Source: Thermoplasmata archaeon
GTDB lineage: Archaea; Thermoplasmatota; E2; UBA202; JdFR-43
Length of the DNA stretch: 6,075 nucleotides
NCBI GenBank assembly: GCA_021162305.1
Contig: JAGGYX010000176.1
Span: 1 to 6,075, forward strand
Direction of reading: 5' to 3'
Notes under the pieces: model-generated
The model's input: the letters and a program-made list of their open reading frames with translations, nothing else
Told to the model about the DNA's origin: nothing
The model's database searches: none
Part shown: piece after piece, positions 1 to 4,740 of the stretch
Layout of the letters: the number at the start of each line of letters is the position of its first letter
Numbering within the stretch: position 1 is the stretch's first letter
Program-made: the position numbers and the translations under genes

Positions 1-35
1 ATTAATTTCATTTCTTCTCTTATATCTAATAATAG

Positions 36-59
36 ATTTGGTAAATTTATTAACCAAAT
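36..59. repeat. 24-bp imperfect inverted repeat upstream of the protease gene
   Basis: The arms are ATTTGGT (36-42) and ACCAAAT (53-59), a perfect 7-bp match around a 10-base A/T-only centre that continues the symmetry at most positions. It lies about 80 bases before the likely TATA box of the protease gene. It could be an operator, an activator site, or part of the end of a gene to the left of the window. The rest of bases 1-180 holds only the promoter and ribosome binding site described separately. Confidence 0.4.
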
Positions 60-134
60 GTATTTTCTGCATCCCATCCACCAAAATATATGAAAAAGAC
101 TTTAGAAAATAATCGGGTCATCTACTGTAATTGC

Positions 135-148
135 CGATAATTTTATAA
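135..148 (+). promoter_or_regulatory. Archaeal BRE/TATA promoter for the protease-glycosylase unit
   Basis: TTTTATAA at 141-148 is preceded by a purine-containing BRE-like stretch (CCGATAA). Its centre is about 36 nt before the ATG, so with the usual archaeal spacing of about 26 nt transcription would start near 171. That gives a leader of about 10 nt carrying the Shine-Dalgarno sequence. A second A/T-rich element at 82-88 (AAATATA) is a weaker alternative. Confidence 0.5.
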
Positions 149-170
149 CGGGGCTTGAATTTACCTTTGC

Positions 171-175
171 GAGGG
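171..175 (+). promoter_or_regulatory. Shine-Dalgarno of the C25 protease gene
   Basis: GAGGG lies 5 nt before the ATG at 181. It supports this start, which also gives a complete signal peptide. Confidence 0.65.
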
Positions 176-180
176 AAAAA

Positions 181-2028
181 ATGAGGAAGATATTAGCAAT
201 AGTGGTATTGGGCGTGTTTTTTAGCAGTGCATGGGCTGGAGTGACGAATTTTAATGAAACCAGCTACGAAAAAACAAGTTATATACAGAAAACATTTGTA
301 TTTTCTCCACCAGAGATAAAAGATAGTGGAGAATATGCCGTTATCGTTTCTGCCAGCACCAGAACGAGCATGACACAAGGATATCCCGTAATGCCTTATA
401 AAGTAGAGGTAATGCGATTTCCAGTTGGAACAAAACTAAGCTTTGAATCAAGCATAGGGAAAGTAAATGAGATGAAATTGAACAAGAAAATAATGCCATA
501 TCCACATCTAGTTACCCTTGGAGCAAGTAAAAATGAAATAAAGGAGGCAGGTATATACAAGGAAGACACTTTTTATCCAGATAAATGGGTTGAATACCAT
601 CCAACAGTTGGCTTGTATAATGGAAAGAGAATGATTACACTTTCCATATATCTTCATCCGTATCGCTATAACCCTGTGAAAAATGAAATTTTATATACAG
701 ATAAAATAGACATAAAAATTGATTATGAGTTACCAGAAAAAACAGAAACTACATCTAACCATGATTTGCTCATTATAGCTCCAGATGAATGGCTGAGCTA
801 TTTGCAGCCATTGGTTCAACATAAAGAAGAGCATGGAATAAAAACAAAGCTTGTTGGCTTATCTGAATGCCTTAAAATGAATGGAAGAGATGACGCAGAG
901 AAAGTGAAATATTACATAAAGCAGGAGATTGAGCAGGATGGAATAAAATATGTTATGCTTGTTGGAGGAAGACATGGCGGCATATTGCATGAAAAATGGT
1001 GGGTTCCAGTTCGCTATACACATTTAGATGATAACAGCAATTGGGAAAAAAGCTATCTTTCAGATTTATATTTTGCCGATGTTTATAAATATGAAGATGG
1101 AGAGATTGTTTTCGAGGACTGGGACAGCAATGGAAATGGTAAATATGCAGAGTGGAGTGCTCTTTCAAAAGACATTTTGGATTTGAATCCAGATGTTTAT
1201 GTAGGCAGATTAGCATGCAGAAGCGTTGGAGAAGTCAAAAACATGGTGAATAAAATAATTGAATATGAAACAAGCAATGCAATGCAGCAGGATTGGTTCA
1301 AGAGAATTGTTCTTGTAGGAGGAGATTCATATAACGATAGCCATGGATACATAGAAGGAGAGCTTGCAACATGGGAAGCATATAAAAACATGATGCAATA
1401 TGGATTTGAAGCTGTAAAAGTATGGGCATCTGAAGTTGATTTGAATGCAGAGACAATAGGCAACGCCATAAACAATGGAGCAAGTTTTGCATATTTTTGT
1501 GGTCACGGAAATCCAATGAGCTGGTCAACCCACAGCCCAAATGAATTCAATACATGGTGTCATGGTTTCAATATATTTGATATGATTGGTCTTAAAAATA
1601 ATGGAATGTATCCTGTTGTTGTCATAGGCGGCTGCCACAACAGCCAGTTCAATGTTAGTATATTCAATTCATTTAACAAGGAAAAGAGATATAAAGGAGA
1701 GAACTCTCCGGAATGCTGGAGCTGGGTCTTTATGAGATTTGCTGATAGAGGAGCTATCGCAACCATAGGAAATACTGGGCTTGGATATCATGGTGATGAA
1801 GATGAAAATAACAATAGCATACCTGACTATCTCGAAATTCTGGATGGATGGCTCGAAATAAACTTTTTCAAGAATTATGGCAAAAGTTTAGGAGAGATGC
1901 ATGGAGACACAATAACAGGCTATGTAAATACATTTGATCCAATGAAATACAATATCGACTGCAAAGTTGTTCAGGAATGGCTTCTGATGGGCGATCCTTC
2001 ATTAAAGATAGGAGGATATGCTTCCTAA
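181..2028 (+). CDS. Secreted C25-family (gingipain-like) cysteine peptidase
   Basis: This 615-residue protein is probably an exported endopeptidase that degrades proteins outside the cell. Residues 1-19 form a signal peptide (basic MRK, hydrophobic core, AWA before G20). Residues 20 to about 190 look like a propeptide. The catalytic region starts near H194 (HDLLIIAPDEW) and ends at the LLMGDPSLKI motif (601-610) typical of C25 domain ends. The clan CD dyad is visible as H442 in FCGHGNP and C485 in VVVIGGCHNSQF, each after a hydrophobic strand; VYVGRLACR before them is another family hallmark. Two Asp/Asn-rich loops, 313-320 (DWDSNGNG) and 539-549, may bind calcium. Only five residues follow the catalytic domain, so no membrane anchor or Por sorting domain is present. 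Substrate specificity cannot be read from the sequence. The family call is strong; secretion and protein scavenging are inferred. Confidence 0.9.
   Translation: MRKILAIVVLGVFFSSAWAGVTNFNETSYEKTSYIQKTFVFSPPEIKDSGEYAVIVSASTRTSMTQGYPVMPYKVEVMRFPVGTKLSFESSIGKVNEMKLNKKIMPYPHLVTLGASKNEIKEAGIYKEDTFYPDKWVEYHPTVGLYNGKRMITLSIYLHPYRYNPVKNEILYTDKIDIKIDYELPEKTETTSNHDLLIIAPDEWLSYLQPLVQHKEEHGIKTKLVGLSECLKMNGRDDAEKVKYYIKQEIEQDGIKYVMLVGGRHGGILHEKWWVPVRYTHLDDNSNWEKSYLSDLYFADVYKYEDGEIVFEDWDSNGNGKYAEWSALSKDILDLNPDVYVGRLACRSVGEVKNMVNKIIEYETSNAMQQDWFKRIVLVGGDSYNDSHGYIEGELATWEAYKNMMQYGFEAVKVWASEVDLNAETIGNAINNGASFAYFCGHGNPMSWSTHSPNEFNTWCHGFNIFDMIGLKNNGMYPVVVIGGCHNSQFNVSIFNSFNKEKRYKGENSPECWSWVFMRFADRGAIATIGNTGLGYHGDEDENNNSIPDYLEILDGWLEINFFKNYGKSLGEMHGDTITGYVNTFDPMKYNIDCKVVQEWLLMGDPSLKIGGYAS
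2011..2015 (+). promoter_or_regulatory. Shine-Dalgarno of the DNA glycosylase gene, inside the protease gene
   Basis: GGAGG ends only 2 nt before the ATG at 2018 and lies in the last codons of the protease gene. It supports translation of the second gene from the same transcript, possibly by coupled reinitiation. The very short spacer may lower efficiency. Confidence 0.6.
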
Positions 2029-2572
2029 AAAATTTTATAATAGAGACCCTGCCATAGTAGCAGAGGAATTGCTCGGCAAAATAATTGTTAAAAGAGATAA
2101 TGGCATTTTAAAAGGAAGAATTGTTGAAACAGAAGCATATTACGGGCTTAGTGACCCTGCTTCGAGAGCAAAAAAGGGAGCAAAAATAATGTGGGGCGGG
2201 GCGGGCGTCGCATTTATATACATGGTTCACGGGAACTGGCTTTTCAATATAATAACAATGCCAAAAGGTGAGCCTTCTGGCGTGCTTATAAGGGCAGTAG
2301 AGCCATTAAAAGGAATAAAAATAATGAAAGCGAATAGAGGCATCGAAGATATAAAAAATTTGACATCTGGTCCGGGAAAATTTACACAGGCTTTTGGAAT
2401 AGATAAGAGATATAATGGAATAAAGGTTTATGATAGGACCTCGCCCATAATTATAAAAAATGGTGAATTCAATGGAGAGATTGTGAGGAGTCATAGAATA
2501 GGCGTTAAACATGATTTACCAATTCCATTACGTTTTTACATAAAGGATAATAAATTTGTATCCAGAAAATAA
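2018..2572 (+). CDS. AAG/MPG-family 3-methyladenine DNA glycosylase
   Basis: This 184-residue protein should excise alkylated purines such as 3-methyladenine (possibly also deaminated bases) to start base excision repair in the cytoplasm. It spans the compact single-domain family: N-terminal LPKKFYNRDP and AEELLGK, the catalytic strand VETEAY (36-41), LIRAVEP (90-96), and LTSGPGKFTQAFGI in the C-terminal half. By comparison with human AAG, E39 matches the water-activating E125, Y41 matches Y127, Y68 matches Y159 and R92 matches R182. Two base-pocket positions differ: the H136 equivalent is R50 (ASRA rather than ASHA/AHS), and the Y162 intercalating position is H71 (VHGNW). The start at 2018 gives the usual family N-terminus. 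The gene overlaps the protease gene by 11 bp, so the two are probably co-transcribed although they share no obvious function. The family call is firm; the exact lesion range is uncertain because of the pocket changes. Confidence 0.92.
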   Translation: MLPKKFYNRDPAIVAEELLGKIIVKRDNGILKGRIVETEAYYGLSDPASRAKKGAKIMWGGAGVAFIYMVHGNWLFNIITMPKGEPSGVLIRAVEPLKGIKIMKANRGIEDIKNLTSGPGKFTQAFGIDKRYNGIKVYDRTSPIIIKNGEFNGEIVRSHRIGVKHDLPIPLRFYIKDNKFVSRK

Positions 2573-2588
2573 AAGGAAAATTTATATA
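2573..2588 (+). promoter_or_regulatory. BRE/TATA promoter of the DUF4430 / S-component unit
   Basis: TTTATATA at 2581-2588 follows a purine-rich BRE-like AAAAGGAAAA immediately after the glycosylase stop codon. Usual spacing puts the transcription start near 2611 and gives a leader of about 16 nt without a Shine-Dalgarno. It is the best-looking TATA box in the window, and its 3' edge runs into the palindrome at 2587-2624. Confidence 0.65.
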
Positions 2589-2624
2589 TCAATTTTTCTT
2601 TACAATTGTAAAAAAAGATTGATA
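2587..2624. repeat. 38-bp imperfect palindrome between TATA box and start codon
   Basis: The left half is TATCAATTTTTCTTTACAA (2587-2605). The reverse complement of the right half (2606-2624) is TATCAATCTTTTTTTACAA, so 17 of 19 positions match. The core TTTACAATTGTAAA (2599-2612) is a perfect 14-bp palindrome. It overlaps the last 2 bp of the TATA box, covers the predicted transcription start and ends 2 nt before the ATG, where a bound dimer or tetramer would block transcription. The likely role is an operator. Of its 38 bases, 32 are A/T, so some symmetry could arise by chance. Confidence 0.6.
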
Positions 2625-2626
2625 AA

Positions 2627-3037
2627 ATGGAGAGAAAGGTAATTGCCGCAGTTGCTATTGCCATTGTTGTAATAGCTGGAATATATGTTCTGGGAGAAGA
2701 AAAATTTAATAAGAGCAATGTAACAGAGACAAACAATGAAAAAATAAATGCCACGCTTATAATTGATTTTGGAAACTATACGTGGAATTATAGCATGCAA
2801 TTGAAAAATGGAAGCACTGTATATGACCTGCTTTTGGAAGCTTCTCATCAGCACAACTTCAGCATAACTGCAACATATTATCCTCAATTTGACAGTTACT
2901 TCATAGAGGGAATAAATGGAGTTAAAGGAGGAAATGGAAAATACTGGCAATACTGGGTTAACGGAGAATATGCTATGGTAGGAGCAAATGCTTTCAAATT
3001 AAAAAACAATGATGTTGTAGAATGGAAGCTTGCATAA
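2627..3037 (+). CDS. Membrane-anchored DUF4430 (transcobalamin C-terminal-like) protein
   Basis: This 136-residue protein probably sits on the outer face of the membrane and binds a small ligand. Residues 5-22 are a hydrophobic helix with no obvious lipobox, so an uncleaved N-terminal anchor is likely. A polar linker (24-40) follows. Residues 41-136 match DUF4430, the beta-grasp-like domain found at the C-terminus of transcobalamin / intrinsic factor: TVYDLLLEA, then KYWQYWVNGEYA (105-116), GANAFKLKNNDVVEW (119-133). The outer part carries seven N-x-S/T sequons (N28, N31, N41, N50, N54, N61, N77), suggesting dense N-glycosylation. The next gene encodes a putative ECF S component, so a ligand-capture role is plausible. 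The ATG at 2627 gives an intact anchor and lacks a Shine-Dalgarno, in line with a short-leader transcript. The domain call is good; cobalamin as ligand is only a guess from the fold. Confidence 0.82.
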   Translation: MERKVIAAVAIAIVVIAGIYVLGEEKFNKSNVTETNNEKINATLIIDFGNYTWNYSMQLKNGSTVYDLLLEASHQHNFSITATYYPQFDSYFIEGINGVKGGNGKYWQYWVNGEYAMVGANAFKLKNNDVVEWKLA

Positions 3038-3048
3038 GAATAGAGAAA

Positions 3049-3058
3049 TAAATATAAA
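3049..3058 (+). promoter_or_regulatory. Possible internal TATA box for the S-component-like gene
   Basis: AAATATAAAG-like sequence (3049-3058) is centred about 27 nt before the ATG at 3081, the distance expected for a leaderless transcript. It would allow separate expression from the DUF4430 gene. The element is weak and the region is A/T-rich throughout. Confidence 0.3.
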
Positions 3059-3080
3059 GGGAAAAAGCATATCGATTAAA

Positions 3081-3668
3081 ATGAAAATAAATAAAATTTG
3101 GCTGACTCTGGGTTTAATTACGACGGGCGTAATATCGCGGATATGGCTGCGCAGTCTTTTGCCAGCAGCCCCTCACTTTTATATCCATCTGGCTAATGCA
3201 AGCTATCCCATTTTCATGATTGATGCATTCTTCATTGTTGCAACACTCTCCCTTATCGCAGGTCGCTACATCGGAAAATATGGCTTTATTATTCCTCTTT
3301 CCATCATGGCAATTAGCGATATTTATTTTGGAGGGGGGTTGATATTACTATTTACATGGACCGGCTTTGCAATGATGGCTTTCATTGGATATAGGACAAA
3401 AAGCAGAAGTTTTTCAACATATTTTGGCTTTGGTTTGCTATCAGTATTGGCATATGATATATGGACTAATTTTGGGAGCTGGCTTGGATGGTATCCTCAC
3501 ACCATTGATGGATTCATTCTTTGCTATACTGTGGCGATTCCATTTATGCTGTGGCATATCCTTTCAACAATGATTGCATTGCCTCTGGCAACACTTCCAT
3601 TTGAATATGTAAAGGAGCATAAACTGGAAGAAGCAAAACCAAGTGCTGTCTATGAGGGGATGAGGTAA
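3081..3668 (+). CDS. DUF6580 / ECF-transporter S-component-like membrane protein
   Basis: This 195-residue integral membrane protein has about five or six hydrophobic segments (roughly 6-24, 43-60, 67-83, 87-104, 114-132, 145-172) and a short charged C-terminal tail (175-195), likely cytoplasmic. Features I associate with DUF6580 are the SD pair at 79-80 before a glycine cluster, TNFGSWLGWYP (129-139), and GFILCYTVAIPF (144-155). Size and topology fit the substrate-binding S subunit of energy-coupling-factor importers, which borrow a shared T subunit and two ATPases; none is encoded here. It follows the DUF4430 gene closely, suggesting joint uptake of one nutrient. I prefer the ATG at 3081. 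A TTG at 3030 would add 17 polar residues and overlap the upstream gene by 8 bp, but it has only a weak GGAAG ahead of it. The ligand is unknown, and it could instead be a non-transport membrane protein. Confidence 0.7.
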   Translation: MKINKIWLTLGLITTGVISRIWLRSLLPAAPHFYIHLANASYPIFMIDAFFIVATLSLIAGRYIGKYGFIIPLSIMAISDIYFGGGLILLFTWTGFAMMAFIGYRTKSRSFSTYFGFGLLSVLAYDIWTNFGSWLGWYPHTIDGFILCYTVAIPFMLWHILSTMIALPLATLPFEYVKEHKLEEAKPSAVYEGMR

Positions 3669-3681
3669 ATTATTATCTCTC

Positions 3682-3707
3682 TTGCAAATTCGTATCAAAA
3701 TTTGCAA
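3682..3707. repeat. 26-bp inverted repeat beside the UbiA promoter
   Basis: TTGCAAATT (3682-3690) and AATTTGCAA (3699-3707) are perfect 9-bp inverted arms separated by 8 bases. The right arm ends where the BRE/TATA element of the next gene begins. No T-run follows, which argues against a terminator and for a regulator-binding site. Confidence 0.55.
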
Positions 3708-3719
3708 AATGATATATAT
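3707..3719 (+). promoter_or_regulatory. BRE/TATA promoter of the UbiA-oxidoreductase unit
   Basis: An A-rich BRE-like stretch leads into GATATATAT (3711-3719), centred about 25 nt before the ATG at 3740. With normal archaeal spacing the transcript would start at or next to the ATG (leaderless), which agrees with the absence of a Shine-Dalgarno sequence. Confidence 0.6.
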
Positions 3720-3739
3720 CTCCATAAAATTTCATTCCA

Positions 3740-4738
3740 ATGAGAAAATTTCATGCATATGCCAAGTTGCTTCGCCTCGCCGGCTTGGGTGGCTTGGCTA
3801 TTCCACCAGTATTTGGAGCTATTTCAGTTGGCATATATGATTTTTATTCGCTCTCCATTCTTTTTGTGATAGGGGCATTGGCGACAATATTTGGATTCGT
3901 TTTGAATGATTATGCTGATGTCGAGCTTGATACCTTAATAGAAGAGCTGAAGGGTAAGCCTCTTGTGAGCGGCATTGTCTCCAAAAAAAATGCTGTTGCA
4001 ATTGTTGTTATCTCGGTAATTCTGTCCTTCTTTTTTGTTGCAGTTCTATGGAAAGGTAAAGCCATAAATGATTTAAGATTTGCTGCTCTAACAATCATAG
4101 CCATAGCTGGCATACTTGGAACAATCTATAATCTATATGGAAAGAAAATTGCAGGTAGCGACTTCATGGTTGCATTGTCAATGGCATTTCTTTTTTTATT
4201 TGGTGCCCTATCATTCTCAAAACCGAATTTGTTAACATGGGTTATTTTTCTGCTGACATTCAATCAAACATTGCACATGAATGCCGTTGAAGGTGGCATA
4301 AAAGATGCAGACCACGATTTCATAATGGGGGTTAAAAACATTGCACTGGCAGCGGGAGTTAAAGTTGGAGAAGGAAAAGTATACATTCCATGGCATTTTA
4401 AGGCATTTGGCTTGGCAATTCGTCTTTTCTCTGCATTCCTTATTTTCATTCCATTTATTTATGGCTTAAATTATGAAATATGGCAGCTTTTTGTCCTCGC
4501 AGTCTTAATTTTTATCGTCCTCTATCTTGAAGCAAAACTTCTTTCAATGAAAAAATTTGATAGGAAGAAAATAAGAAAAAATATAAGTTTGGCGGCTTTT
4601 CTTCGATACTCCATTGTTCCATTCATGCTCATAAGTAAGATTGGAAGCATTGCAATATTTCTTGCCATCTTTCCAATATTATGGTATGTTGCTCTCGCCC
4701 CTTTAACAGGCGTCAAACTATTCCAGCCGGAGATGTGA
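3740..4738 (+). CDS. UbiA-family membrane prenyltransferase
   Basis: This 332-residue membrane enzyme should transfer a polyprenyl group from its diphosphate to an acceptor. The first Mg-diphosphate motif is N56-D57-x-x-D60-x-x-x-D64 (NDYADVELD), followed by KGKPLVSG (71-78), which corresponds to the family's RP-x-x-SG element. The second motif is D189-x-x-x-D193 within EGGIKDADHD, and YNLYGKK (130-136) matches the Y-x-x-x-K-R-like loop between them. About eight or nine hydrophobic helices fill the rest, as usual for UbiA. The acceptor is not evident. Archaeal UbiA enzymes make archaeol lipids (DGGGP synthase), menaquinone, heme O and C50 carotenoids; the EELKGKP variant does not look like a typical DGGGP synthase to me. 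The FAD oxidoreductase starting 2 nt downstream suggests a joint prenyl-lipid, quinone or carotenoid pathway. The ATG at 3740 fits a leaderless promoter. The family call is very sure, the specific reaction is not. Confidence 0.92.
   Translation: MRKFHAYAKLLRLAGLGGLAIPPVFGAISVGIYDFYSLSILFVIGALATIFGFVLNDYADVELDTLIEELKGKPLVSGIVSKKNAVAIVVISVILSFFFVAVLWKGKAINDLRFAALTIIAIAGILGTIYNLYGKKIAGSDFMVALSMAFLFLFGALSFSKPNLLTWVIFLLTFNQTLHMNAVEGGIKDADHDFIMGVKNIALAAGVKVGEGKVYIPWHFKAFGLAIRLFSAFLIFIPFIYGLNYEIWQLFVLAVLIFIVLYLEAKLLSMKKFDRKKIRKNISLAAFLRYSIVPFMLISKIGSIAIFLAIFPILWYVALAPLTGVKLFQPEM
4729..4732 (+). promoter_or_regulatory. Shine-Dalgarno deciding the oxidoreductase start
   Basis: GGAG within the last codons of the UbiA gene lies 8 nt before the ATG at 4741. 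It supports that start over the in-frame ATG at 4681, which would add 20 residues with no family resemblance and overlap the UbiA gene by 58 bp. Confidence 0.6.
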
Positions 4739-4740
4739 GA

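Noticed and set aside
1..11. Possible divergent minus-strand gene starting with ATG at 11-9, preceded on that strand by a purine-rich AGAGAAGAA.
   Set aside because: Only three full codons fall inside the window, so nothing about the product or reading frame can be supported.
953..1766. Several minus-strand open frames of 60-90 codons opposite the protease gene.
   Set aside because: They lie wholly opposite a well-supported coding region, have Cys/His/Leu-rich low-quality translations with no recognisable domain, and lack promoters or ribosome binding sites.
2593..2600. T-rich run (TTTTTCTT) after the glycosylase gene as an archaeal terminator.
   Set aside because: It is part of the 38-bp palindrome and lies in generally A/T-rich DNA; it may help end the upstream transcript, but nothing distinguishes it from background.
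3385..3573. 62-codon + strand frame inside the S-component-like gene.
   Set aside because: It is an out-of-frame shadow of the membrane protein, with no start signal of its own and no recognisable domain.
3682..3707. Reading the inverted repeat as an intrinsic terminator for the preceding gene.
   Set aside because: No T-run follows the second arm and the repeat directly joins the next promoter, so a regulatory site is more plausible.
4681..4740. N-terminal extension of the oxidoreductase from an in-frame ATG at 4681.
   Set aside because: The extra 20 residues overlap the UbiA gene, lack family similarity and precede the MKIAIVGAGLGG start that flavoproteins of this type normally have; a Shine-Dalgarno precedes 4741.
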